Below are positions 47,281 to 54,660 of a stretch of DNA of 64,000 bases, one piece after another. The position numbers and the translations under genes are program-made. Source of the DNA: Oscillospiraceae bacterium (GTDB lineage Bacteria; Bacillota; Clostridia; Oscillospirales; Oscillospiraceae); assembly GCA_017461445.1 (NCBI GenBank), contig JAFTXW010000011.1, positions 1 through 64,000 of the forward strand. Reading direction: 5' to 3'. The stretch's first letter is position 1. Every line of letters starts with the position of its first letter. A model generated the notes under the pieces. The model had not been told where the DNA came from, did no database searches, and was given only the letters and a program-made list of their open reading frames with translations.

Positions 47281-47447
47281 TCAGAAATTCACACCGAAGG
47301 ACTCCGCCAGCTCCACCATCTGGTCATCCCGGATGGTGTTGAACCGGTGCAGATGGGAGGAGAGCATATAATTTGTGTAGGCTTTTCCACCGTCTCGATC
47401 AGGCCGCAGGTCTCGTCCATGGTCTTGCCTGCACCATAGATGCCGTG
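47281..47447 (-). pseudogene. Remnant of rhamnulose-1-phosphate aldolase (rhaD) 3' end
   Basis: On the minus strand HGIYGAGKTMDETCGLIETV, then after a -1 shift in an A-run (near 47389) KAYTNYMLSSHLHRFNTI and DDQMVELAESFGVNF, then a stop at 47281. This matches the RhaD C-terminus ([20 protein letters not shown]...ALGKRFGV in E. coli). A TGA lies three codons upstream of the first His, so the gene is truncated and frameshifted. The 140 bases to its right (47448-47587) hold nothing that I can identify. Confidence 0.7.
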
Positions 47448-47587
47448 TATTCCTCAGAATTCCGGAAGACGTCTCAAGTGCTCACAGAAAAAGCCCGTAG
47501 GTTTCGACGGCATTCGATGGTAATTGGCATGGGGTTTCCTGTAAGCTGGTAGAAGGCAGGCGATCCCCCAAAAGCGACAGCTTGCCC

Positions 47588-47622
47588 AAAAAAGGCCGCC
47601 CCGGCTCTCCCCCGGGGCGGCT
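47588..47622 (-). terminator. Intrinsic terminator of the SPOCS/LysM gene
   Basis: On the minus strand GCCGCCCCGG and CCGGGGCGGC form a 10-bp GC stem, followed by CTTTTTT. Confidence 0.85.
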
Positions 47623-47630
47623 GATTTTGT

Positions 47631-49130
47631 TCACGAAACCGGGATCAAAAGCATCTGATCCGCTGCCGGCTCTCCTTCTAAGTGGTTGGCCTTCCGAATG
47701 GCCTCCATGGTGGAGCCGCTTTCCCGGGCGATGTCCCACAGCCGGTTTTGTCCCGCCCGGCGCAGGATCAGGGAGGGCCGTCCCGGATCCGGTGCTGTCT
47801 GCTCTCCCAATGTCAGGGCGGTTACCATGGGGATACGGGTGCGGCCTGTTGTGGTCAGCTGCAGCGGGAGGTCGGCCCTTACCGTCATACTGCCGCTGCC
47901 CAGGGCAAGCTGGGGCTCCCCGGCAGGCATGGGGACCGCTGAAACGCGGCTGTTTTCGTCCGCACGCAAGTCCAGCCTGCCCTCCCACCGGGCACCCACG
48001 GATTGCAGGGCACTGTCCTCCCCATAATAGAGCACCTGATACATACCGGGAAGTTCTAAGGAAATGCCCTCTTCCGTGGGCCGCTGCCGGGGAAAATCCG
48101 GCAGGAATTGGATGTCGGCCGCCAGATTGGCTTCCACCGGAATGTTCTGCTCGCTGTGAACCGTCTCCCGGCGGGTCTCCAGGATGGCGGGCAGCTCCAG
48201 CAGTTCCCGCTCCATACGCAGCTCCCGGCAGGGGCTGTAGGCATCCTCGGCTACCTCCACCATTTCCATATCGTCGATGAGGTACTGCCCTACCAGACCG
48301 CATTTGATCCGCAGGTGCCCCTCGTCGTCCAGATCCGGCTCTAAATTGGTAACACACATCTGGGTGTCCGCCTGGGCTTCCGCGGAGTGGCTTCCTTCCA
48401 GATCCGCAAACTGGGAGAAGGACATGGGAAAATCCCAGCTGTGGAGCTGTCCCTCCTCGGAAAGGTACAGGATATGGGCGTTGGCGTTGCCCCGGAATAC
48501 CACTTTGTTTGCCAGCACCTTCTGCTCCGTCACCTCCGGGCGCAGCTGACAGTAGACCAGCTTTTCCGGCTGGGGCATGGACTCGGGCAGTGTAAGATCC
48601 TCGTCCAGCAGGAAGGTCTTCTCCCCCGCTTCCTTTGGCAGTCGGACGGGATACCGGGAGCGGAGCAGCTCCACCCCCTCCGGCATGTCCTCCGGGATGT
48701 ACACCGCCGTTTCCTGTGGAGCCAACGCCTGGGCCAGTGCCGCCAGTCCCGCCCGGATCAGAATGCGCCGGGCAGAGGTTGACCGTGCATCCACGAACCG
48801 GGGCAGGCACTGGATGCTGATACTCCCCTCAGGAGTACCGTCCGGCAGATCCCAGCGCAGCTGGAAGGGAATCCAGGTTTCCAGGCACTGGTAGGGCCCT
48901 CCATCCTCCGGGGCATAGAGCACCCACACCATCATTCCGGCAGACAGGGCGATCTCATCCCCCCGCCATTCCTTTCCCCGTACCACTGCCTGTCCCCAGG
49001 CTCCCAGCACCCGCCCCACGTCGCTCATACCCTCGGTCAGCTTGATTTCCTGGGTCTGCTCCATATTCCGAACCTCCCGCAGTCTGGTATCCAGACCGCA
49101 AAGGGCCGTTCTGTTGAATTGCAATTCCAT
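47631..49130 (-). CDS. SPOCS (DUF3794) and LysM domain protein, SipL-like
   Basis: A 499-residue protein. It starts MELQFNRTALCGLDTRLREV, typical of DUF3794 proteins. Three SPOCS-like repeats follow (for example EKLVYCQLRPEVTEQKVLAN and SEQNIPVEANLAADIQFL), then a C-terminal LysM (about 455-499; RAGQNRLWDIARESGSTMEA, NHLEGEPAADQMLLIPV). In C. difficile SipL binds SpoIVA and tethers the spore coat. This gene supports a spore-forming host. It is transcribed alone, after a short membrane-protein gene. Confidence 0.88.
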   Translation of the reverse strand: MELQFNRTALCGLDTRLREVRNMEQTQEIKLTEGMSDVGRVLGAWGQAVVRGKEWRGDEIALSAGMMVWVLYAPEDGGPYQCLETWIPFQLRWDLPDGTPEGSISIQCLPRFVDARSTSARRILIRAGLAALAQALAPQETAVYIPEDMPEGVELLRSRYPVRLPKEAGEKTFLLDEDLTLPESMPQPEKLVYCQLRPEVTEQKVLANKVVFRGNANAHILYLSEEGQLHSWDFPMSFSQFADLEGSHSAEAQADTQMCVTNLEPDLDDEGHLRIKCGLVGQYLIDDMEMVEVAEDAYSPCRELRMERELLELPAILETRRETVHSEQNIPVEANLAADIQFLPDFPRQRPTEEGISLELPGMYQVLYYGEDSALQSVGARWEGRLDLRADENSRVSAVPMPAGEPQLALGSGSMTVRADLPLQLTTTGRTRIPMVTALTLGEQTAPDPGRPSLILRRAGQNRLWDIARESGSTMEAIRKANHLEGEPAADQMLLIPVS

Positions 49131-49194
49131 TTGGGCTCACTCCTTCTCCTGCGTTGCTGATAAAGCATATTCCTGCCATGGGCAAAATATTCCC

Positions 49195-49344
49195 CTATCT
49201 TCGGCGCATGACGCAAAATCCCAGAATCACCAGCACCAGTCCCCCAAAGCCGCAGAAAAACCAGGTATTCACACAATGGCCGATCATCAGACCCAGGCCA
49301 AAGCAAACCAGACACCAGCCATGGAGCTGCTTCTTTCTGCACAT
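49195..49344 (-). CDS. Small membrane protein (49 aa)
   Basis: The frame begins MCRKKQLHGWCLVCFGLGLM at 49344 and ends LGFCVMRRR. It has two membrane helices and five cysteines. GGGGGTG precedes the ATG within the liv terminator hairpin. I recall similar tiny proteins in Clostridia, but know no function. It lies between the liv operon terminator and the SPOCS/LysM gene. Confidence 0.6.
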   Translation of the reverse strand: MCRKKQLHGWCLVCFGLGLMIGHCVNTWFFCGFGGLVLVILGFCVMRRR

Positions 49345-49348
49345 AAAA

Positions 49349-49379
49349 ACACCCCCTGCACAGTGTATGCAGAGGGTGT
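49349..49379 (-). terminator. Intrinsic terminator of the liv operon
   Basis: ACACCCCCTGCA (49349-49360) pairs with TGCAGAGGGTGT (49368-49379), one mismatch. On the minus strand TTTTTA follows. The stem also carries the ribosome-binding site of the 49-aa gene. Confidence 0.82.
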
Positions 49380-49386
49380 ATCGTTA

Positions 49387-50085
49387 TTAACCGCCCAGAT
49401 AGGCTTTTTTGACGGCATCGGAGCTTGCCAGCTCCGCGCCGGTGCCTGCCAGGGTGATGCTGCCGGTTTCCAGAACGTAGGCCCGGTCAGCCACCTGCAG
49501 AGCCTTGCGTGCATTCTGCTCGACCAGCAGAATGGTGGTGCCTGCCTTGTGCAGCTCCTTGATGATATCGAAGATCTGATCCACCAGGATGGGAGCCAGA
49601 CCCATGGAGGGCTCGTCCAGCATCATCAGCTTAGGATGGGACATCAGTGCCCGGGACATGGCAAGCATCTGCTGCTCGCCGCCGGAGAGGGTGCCCGCGA
49701 TCTGCTTGCGCCGCTCCTTCAGGCGGGGGAAGTAGTTGAATACCATTTCCAGATCCTTCTGGGAGACTTCCTTATTGATGTACGCACCCATTTCCAGGTT
49801 CTCCTGAACGGTCATCTGCAGGAAGATGCGCCGTCCCTCGGGGACGTGGGCAAGGCCGGTGCGCAGCAGCTTATAGGCTTCGGCATGGGCAATATCCTGG
49901 CCGCAGAAGCTGATCTTACCGCTGCGGGGGTGCATCAAGCCGGAAACGGTTTTCAGAATGGTGCTCTTGCCCGCGCCGTTGGCACCGATCAGGGCGACGA
50001 TCTCGCCCTCACCCACCTCAAAGGAAACGCCCTTGATGGCGTGGATGGCACCGTAGTACACATGGATATCTTCAATTTTCAGCAT
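49387..50085 (-). CDS. livF: Branched-chain amino acid ABC transporter ATPase LivF
   Basis: A 232-residue ATPase with Walker A GANGAGKST, LSGGEQQMLAMSRALM, Walker B LMMLDEPSMGLAP and H-loop VEQN, the LivF-specific variant. HVPEGRRIFLQMTVQENLEM is typical of the family. It powers uptake of leucine, isoleucine and valine with LivG. It lies 2 bases after livG and ends the operon before the terminator at 49349. Confidence 0.96.
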   Translation of the reverse strand: MLKIEDIHVYYGAIHAIKGVSFEVGEGEIVALIGANGAGKSTILKTVSGLMHPRSGKISFCGQDIAHAEAYKLLRTGLAHVPEGRRIFLQMTVQENLEMGAYINKEVSQKDLEMVFNYFPRLKERRKQIAGTLSGGEQQMLAMSRALMSHPKLMMLDEPSMGLAPILVDQIFDIIKELHKAGTTILLVEQNARKALQVADRAYVLETGSITLAGTGAELASSDAVKKAYLGG

Positions 50086-50087
50086 AC

Positions 50088-50930
50088 TTACTCACCATCC
50101 TCCTTGCCCAGGTAGGCTTCAATAACGGCAGGATTCTGCCGGATCTCTTCGGGGGTGCCCTTGGCGATGATACGGCCGTAGTTGACCACCGCGATGGCCT
50201 CACAGACGTTCATAACCAGGTTCATATCGTGCTCGATCAGGAAAATCGCAATGTGGAAGGTATCCCGGATGCGGCGGATCTGGTGCATCAGCTCCATAGT
50301 CTCGCTGGGGTTCATGCCTGCAGCGGGCTCGTCCAGCAGGATGATGGAGGGATTGGTCGCCAGGGCACGGACGATCTCCAGACGACGTTGAACGCCGTAA
50401 GGAAGGCTGCCCGCCTTCACATTGGCAACATCCGCCAGGCCCATGAAATCCAGCAGCTCCATTGCCTTCTCATTGGCTGCCTTTTCTGCCTTATGATAAG
50501 AGGGCAGGTGCAGCAGGCTGGATACGAAGGAGCACTTGATCTCGTTGTGCATACCCACCTTTACGTTGTCCAGAGCGGTCATCTCAGAGAACAGGCGGAT
50601 ATTCTGGAAGGTACGGGCGATGCCCAGCTTGTTCACCTTGTGGGTGGGCATACCCTTGGTATCGATGCCGTTGATCAGCACAGAACCGCGGGTAGGCTGG
50701 TACACGCCGGTCAGCAGGTTAAAGATGGTGGTTTTGCCCGCGCCGTTGGGGCCAATGAGGCCGGAGATCTCGGTGGGGCCGATGGTGATGTTGAAGCTGT
50801 CCACAGCGGTCAGGCCGCCGAAGTCGATGCCCAGGTTGCGGACATCCAGAACGGGCAGCTTGCCCATATCCTGCTCGCGCAGCAGGTTATAGGTGGGGAC
50901 CTTCAGCATTTTTCTGCTGTATTCATTCAT
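50088..50930 (-). CDS. livG: Branched-chain amino acid ABC transporter ATPase LivG
   Basis: A 280-residue ATPase with GPNGAGKTT, LPYGVQRRLEIVRALA (the LivG form of the signature), Walker B IILLDEPAAGMNP and H-loop IEHD. The about 30-residue N-terminal lead (NEYSRKMLKVPTYNLL) is longer than in E. coli, but the ATG at 50930 has AAGGAGG 9 bases upstream, so it is kept. It overlaps the livM stop by 8 bases. Confidence 0.95.
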   Translation of the reverse strand: MNEYSRKMLKVPTYNLLREQDMGKLPVLDVRNLGIDFGGLTAVDSFNITIGPTEISGLIGPNGAGKTTIFNLLTGVYQPTRGSVLINGIDTKGMPTHKVNKLGIARTFQNIRLFSEMTALDNVKVGMHNEIKCSFVSSLLHLPSYHKAEKAANEKAMELLDFMGLADVANVKAGSLPYGVQRRLEIVRALATNPSIILLDEPAAGMNPSETMELMHQIRRIRDTFHIAIFLIEHDMNLVMNVCEAIAVVNYGRIIAKGTPEEIRQNPAVIEAYLGKEDGE

Positions 50931-51996
50931 TGGTGCCCACCTCCTTCTTCTTGAAAATGCCGCCGAGCTTAGCGGTAACCACGGACATGATTTCCTTCAC
51001 CTTGGGAGACCAGGTGAACAGCATGACGAGGATCAGGACAACGGCGTACAGGATCATGCGGTAGTCCGCAAGGCCGCGCATGGCCTCAGGCAGGACATAC
51101 AGCACCGTCGCGGAAATGACGGAGCCCAGGATGTTGCCCATGCCGCCAAGAACAACGAACACCAGAATGTCGATGGAGGTATTGAAGCCGAACTTGGAGG
51201 CAGAGACGGCGGAGTAGTTCAGGCCGTACAGCGCGCCTGCCATGCCTGCCAGGAACGCGGAGACCACGAAGGCCTTCATACGGAAGGCGGTAACATTGAT
51301 GCCAACGGATTCAGCAGCAATACGGTTATCCCGGACAGCCTTGATGGCGCGGCCCTCCTTGGAGTTGATCAGATTCAGCACCACGAACAGGGTGAAGAGG
51401 ATCAGCAGAAAGCCGGCGAAGAAGGTGGAGAGCTTCTGGACACCGGTGGCACCCAGCGCGCCGCTGAGGATCACCTTGCCGCCTGCACCCAGGTGCAGCT
51501 CCGCCTGGCTCAGGGCCACGCGGATACCGGTTTCATCCTTGCCGATATACAGGTTGCCGATGATGTTTTTCAGGATCTCGCCAAAGGCCAGGGTGACGAT
51601 CGCAAGATAGTCGCCACGCAGGCGGAGAACAGGCACACCGACGATCACGCCCGCGATACCGGCCACCACGCCGCCCACCAGGAGGGCAGCCATCAGACGG
51701 CCGAAGTCACTGTCCACCACGCCCTGAAGGCAGGCGGCGGTGACGATACCCGCAAAGGCACCGACGCCCATGAAGCCTGCATGGCCCAGGCTCAGCTCGC
51801 CGGAGATGCCGACCACCAGGTTCAATGACACGGCCAGCACAATGTAAGCGCAGATGGGAACCAGGTAGCCGTTAACGCTGCGGGACAGCATATCCGCATT
51901 GGACAGATATTGCATGACCACATAAGCGATGATAACGATGCCATAGGTGGCGATGTTATAGGAATGGGTTTTGAAATACTGTTTGATCTTATTCAT
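50923..51996 (-). CDS. livM: Branched-chain amino acid ABC transporter permease LivM
   Basis: A 357-residue permease with about nine membrane segments. SLNLVVGISGELSLGHAGFM, LRLRGDYLAIVTLAFGEI, GRAIKAVRDNRIAAESVGIN and LGGMGNILGSVISATVLYVL are LivM hallmarks. It forms the membrane channel with LivH. The start lies 10 bases after the livH stop on the shared transcript. Confidence 0.95.
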   Translation of the reverse strand: MNKIKQYFKTHSYNIATYGIVIIAYVVMQYLSNADMLSRSVNGYLVPICAYIVLAVSLNLVVGISGELSLGHAGFMGVGAFAGIVTAACLQGVVDSDFGRLMAALLVGGVVAGIAGVIVGVPVLRLRGDYLAIVTLAFGEILKNIIGNLYIGKDETGIRVALSQAELHLGAGGKVILSGALGATGVQKLSTFFAGFLLILFTLFVVLNLINSKEGRAIKAVRDNRIAAESVGINVTAFRMKAFVVSAFLAGMAGALYGLNYSAVSASKFGFNTSIDILVFVVLGGMGNILGSVISATVLYVLPEAMRGLADYRMILYAVVLILVMLFTWSPKVKEIMSVVTAKLGGIFKKKEVGTNE

Positions 51997-52005
51997 ATGG
52001 CCACC

Positions 52006-52887
52006 TTACACTTTCTCCTGCACGACCTTGCCCATCAGACCGGCGGGCTTGACCAGCAGAACAACGATCAGCACCAGGAACACGATGGCATCGCTGAACT
52101 GGGTGGAGAGATAGGCCTTGGTCATGGTCTCGATGATACCGAGCAAAATGCCGCCCAGCATAGCACCGGGGATGGAGCCGATACCGCCAAAAACAGCTGC
52201 GGTAAAGGCGCGGATACCGGGCATGGAGCCGGTGGTAGGCTGGAGGGTAGGCACCGTAGAGCACAGCAGCACGCCCGCGATGGCAGCCAGAGCAGAGCCG
52301 ATGGCAAAGGTCATGGAAATGGTCTGGTTCACGTTGATGCCCATCAGCTGGGCAGCAGCCCGGTCCTCGGACACGGCACGCATGGCCTTGCCCATCCGGG
52401 TCTTGCCGGTGAACAGGGTCAAGGCAACCATGATGACGACAGAGGCAAGGATGGTAATGATGACCTCACCGGTGATGGTCAGCTGGCCGCCGAAGAGCTT
52501 GATAGGGGCAAAGGTGACGATGCTGGTGAAATTCTTGGGTGCGGAACCCCAGATCAGCTGGGCAGCGTTCTGCAGGAAGTAGCTGACACCGATGGCAGTA
52601 ATCAGAACTGCCAGGCTGGATGCGCCCCGGAGGGGCTTGTAGGCCAGGCCCTCGATGATGATGCCCAGAACGGTACACACCACCATAGCCACCAAGATGC
52701 CCACAACAGCAGGCAGGCCTAAGTAATTGGTCACACAGAAGGACATGTACGCACCCACCATGATAACGTCACCGTGGGCGAAGTTCAGCATCTTGGCAAT
52801 GCCATAGACCATGGTATAGCCCAAGGCGATGATGGCATAGACGGAACCGATGCTGATGCCGTTGATTAAGTATTGAAGAAAACCCAC
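52006..52887 (-). CDS. livH: Branched-chain amino acid ABC transporter permease LivH
   Basis: A 293-residue permease. The start is taken as GTG at 52887 (MGFLQYLINGISIGSVYAII) because GAGAGGGAAG precedes it; the longer open frame upstream runs through strong hairpins and looks non-coding. ALGYTMVYGIAKMLNFAHGD, RAVSEDRAAAQLMGINVNQT and FGGIGSIPGAMLGGILLG are LivH signatures. About eight membrane segments. Confidence 0.93.
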   Translation of the reverse strand: MGFLQYLINGISIGSVYAIIALGYTMVYGIAKMLNFAHGDVIMVGAYMSFCVTNYLGLPAVVGILVAMVVCTVLGIIIEGLAYKPLRGASSLAVLITAIGVSYFLQNAAQLIWGSAPKNFTSIVTFAPIKLFGGQLTITGEVIITILASVVIMVALTLFTGKTRMGKAMRAVSEDRAAAQLMGINVNQTISMTFAIGSALAAIAGVLLCSTVPTLQPTTGSMPGIRAFTAAVFGGIGSIPGAMLGGILLGIIETMTKAYLSTQFSDAIVFLVLIVVLLVKPAGLMGKVVQEKV

Positions 52888-52906
52888 TTTTCTTCCCTCT
52901 CTTTCC

Positions 52907-52993
52907 CGACAGTCTATGACAGCACCCCGTCTTGGGGATGCTCTCATGGACTGTCGATAGTAACACAGGAGCCGGATGGGGTTTCCCCCATCC
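52907..52993 (-). other. Two strong hairpins between livJ and livH
   Basis: CGACAGTC (52907-52914) pairs with GACTGTCG (52949-52956), with inner ATGA/TCAT and AGCACCCC/GGGG-TGCT arms, giving a long imperfect stem. GGATGGGG (52974-52981) pairs with CCCCATCC (52986-52993). Neither is followed by a T-run. They may protect the livJ mRNA end and so raise binding-protein levels over the permeases. Confidence 0.65.
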
Positions 52994-53038
52994 AGCTGCC
53001 GTGAATTCATGTATTTCAGTATACCATATCCTGTCGGA

Positions 53039-54232
53039 TTATTCAACACCAACGTACACGCCGTTCTCAATCTTGACAGCCATGGGCAGCTTGGAAACCG
53101 CGCCGTCAGCAGCCCAGGTCATGCCGTCGCCGGTCAGGCCATCAAAGCTCATAGAGGTGAACTGGGCGATCATAGTCTCGCAGATCTCCTCTGCGCTCAT
53201 GTCAGCAGTGACACCGGCAGCGGTGCAGGCCTGGTAGATGGCGTAAGCAACGTCGTAAGCGTCAGCAGCAAACTGGTTGGGCTCCAGGCCGAACTTTGCG
53301 GTGTAGTTCGCTACGAATTCCTGGGTCTGGGGATCGGAGGAGCTGGCGTCGAAGGGAGTCAGCAGCATAACGCCTTCAGCCAGAGCAGGGTCAAAGCCCT
53401 CGGTTGCCAGGATGCCGTCCAGGCCGTCGCAGCCGAAGAAGGCGGGGTTGTAGTCGATCTTGTCAGCGCAGGTCAGAACCTGAGCAGCCTCAGCGGCATA
53501 GATGGGCAGGAATACCAGATCGCAGCCAGCCTCCTGGCACTTGGTGACCTGAGTGGACAGGTCGGCCTTGTTGTCAGCGGTGAAAGCTTCCTCAGCAACA
53601 ACTTCCAGACCGACGACAGCAGCCTGCTCCATGAACTTGGTATAGATGCCGACGGAGTAGGGGTTGGAGGAATCGTAGATAACGCCAACCTTGGTAGCCA
53701 GGTTGTGGGAAGAAATGAAGTCTGCGGAGCCGACGCCCTGGTTGGGGTCGGTGAAGCAAATCTGGAACACGTTGTCACCGGCGGTGATAACGGCAGCATC
53801 GGATGCGGAGGGAGTCAGCATGAACACACCATCAGCGGCGCACTCAGCAGCGGCAGCGGCAGCGGAGCCGGAGGTGGTGGGGCCGGCCATGATCTGCATG
53901 CCCCAGTCCATCAGGGTGTTGTAGGCGTTGACGGCCATCTCAGCGTCAGCCTCGTCGTCCTCGACACGCAGTTCGAACTGCAAACCGCCCAGAGCGTTGA
54001 TCTCTTCAAAGGCCAGGGTCAGGCCGTACTCAACAGCCTTGCCATAAACAGCGTAGTCGTTGGTCAGGGGGCCGCTGGAGCCGATCTTGATGGTACCGGC
54101 AGTGGGAGCGGCATCGGTAGCGGGGGCTTCGCCACCGGCAGCATCGGTAGCGGGGGTCTCGGCGGAGCCGCAGCCAGCGAACATGGTGACCACCATCAGG
54201 GCAGCCATCAGCAGAGCAAATAACTTCTTCAT
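53039..54232 (-). CDS. livJ: Branched-chain amino acid ABC transporter substrate-binding lipoprotein LivJ
   Basis: A 397-residue periplasmic-binding-fold type I protein. The signal and lipobox end in MFAGC (Cys21). An Ala/Thr/Asp-rich linker precedes the domain, which begins IKIGSSGPLTNDYAVYGKAV. QFELRVEDDEADAEMAVNAY and GVIYDSSNPYSVGIYTKFME are typical. It captures Leu/Ile/Val outside the membrane. AAAGGAGACCTAATT precedes the ATG. Only 32 bases separate it from a terminator hairpin, so transcription must read through that hairpin from the promoter at 54512-54540. Confidence 0.95.
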   Translation of the reverse strand: MKKLFALLMAALMVVTMFAGCGSAETPATDAAGGEAPATDAAPTAGTIKIGSSGPLTNDYAVYGKAVEYGLTLAFEEINALGGLQFELRVEDDEADAEMAVNAYNTLMDWGMQIMAGPTTSGSAAAAAAECAADGVFMLTPSASDAAVITAGDNVFQICFTDPNQGVGSADFISSHNLATKVGVIYDSSNPYSVGIYTKFMEQAAVVGLEVVAEEAFTADNKADLSTQVTKCQEAGCDLVFLPIYAAEAAQVLTCADKIDYNPAFFGCDGLDGILATEGFDPALAEGVMLLTPFDASSSDPQTQEFVANYTAKFGLEPNQFAADAYDVAYAIYQACTAAGVTADMSAEEICETMIAQFTSMSFDGLTGDGMTWAADGAVSKLPMAVKIENGVYVGVE

Positions 54233-54264
54233 AATTAGGTCTCCTTTTTCATTCTTCTTACTAT

Positions 54265-54327
54265 AAAAAAGCGGTCACGGGAATTTCCGTAACCGTTTTT
54301 CCATACAAAATTGGATTCCCGGTTACG
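54265..54327 (-). promoter_or_regulatory. Terminator/antiterminator attenuator upstream of livJ
   Basis: On the minus strand CGGTTACGG (54287-54295) pairs with CCGTGACCG (54272-54280), followed by TTTTTT (54265-54270), forming a terminator. Just after the leader ORF stop, CGTAACCG (54320-54327) is complementary to the terminator's left arm (CGGTTACG). The overlapping CGGGAAT (54315-54321) is complementary to ATTCCCG (54278-54284) in its loop and right arm. Either pairing would block the terminator. Confidence 0.65.
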
Positions 54328-54480
54328 TTACAGCGGAATAACTCGCAGGCAAATAACGCAAATGGACACTACCGCAATAATGGCAGTGTCCAGAATGGGA
54401 ATAATTCGCGCAGAGGAACATGCCGCTGCGCAGGAACAGCAGTTGGCGGTGAACTTGTGAGAAGAAAACCGTGCAGCCAT
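54328..54480 (-). CDS. Probable leader peptide of the liv operon (50 aa), rich in Ile/Val/Leu
   Basis: The frame begins MAARFSSHKFTANCCSCAAA at 54480 (AAGGAGG 9 bases upstream; an ATG two codons earlier is too close). Of the last 25 residues, 15 are Ile, Val or Leu. It stops exactly where the antiterminator strand begins. This resembles the leader peptides of ilv/leu operons, whose translation senses charged tRNA for branched-chain amino acids. The alternative is a small Cys-rich membrane protein, since a membrane helix is also rich in these residues. The position directly before a terminator and livJ favours the first view. Confidence 0.55.
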   Translation of the reverse strand: MAARFSSHKFTANCCSCAAACSSARIIPILDTAIIAVVSICVICLRVIPL

Positions 54481-54511
54481 GGTCATGTACCTCCTTGTTG
54501 AATGTGTCCAT

Positions 54512-54540
54512 ATTGTATCTCTCAGAAAGACATTTGTCAA
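54512..54540 (-). promoter_or_regulatory. Promoter of the liv leader and operon
   Basis: On the minus strand TTGACA (54535-54540), a 17-base spacer and TACAAT (54512-54517). The start point would be near 54505, about 25 bases before the leader ATG. Confidence 0.85.
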
Positions 54541-54621
54541 CGAGAAAAATACGACAACTTAACCGCAGCTTTTTTTCTTTTTTTGTGCAGAAAGTACAAA
54601 GCAGTCTTTCGGGTGCAAAAA

Positions 54622-54655
54622 AGCACCCCGAAACGTCGATACGTTTCGGAGTGCT
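54622..54655 (-). terminator. Intrinsic terminator of the PBP / FtsW-like operon
   Basis: AGCACCCCGAAACGT (54622-54636) pairs with ACGTTTCGGAGTGCT (54641-54655), one mismatch. On the minus strand TTTTTTG follows. Confidence 0.9.
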
Positions 54656-54660
54656 GAGAA

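Noticed and set aside
52976-54223. 415-codon plus-strand frame opposite livJ
   Set aside because: Ser/Gly/Val-rich antisense translation of a GC-rich gene; livJ on the other strand has signal peptide and lipobox.
54241-54660. T-box riboswitch for the liv operon
   Set aside because: No specifier-loop or T-box sequence was recognised on the minus strand; the leader is too short for the usual T-box fold.
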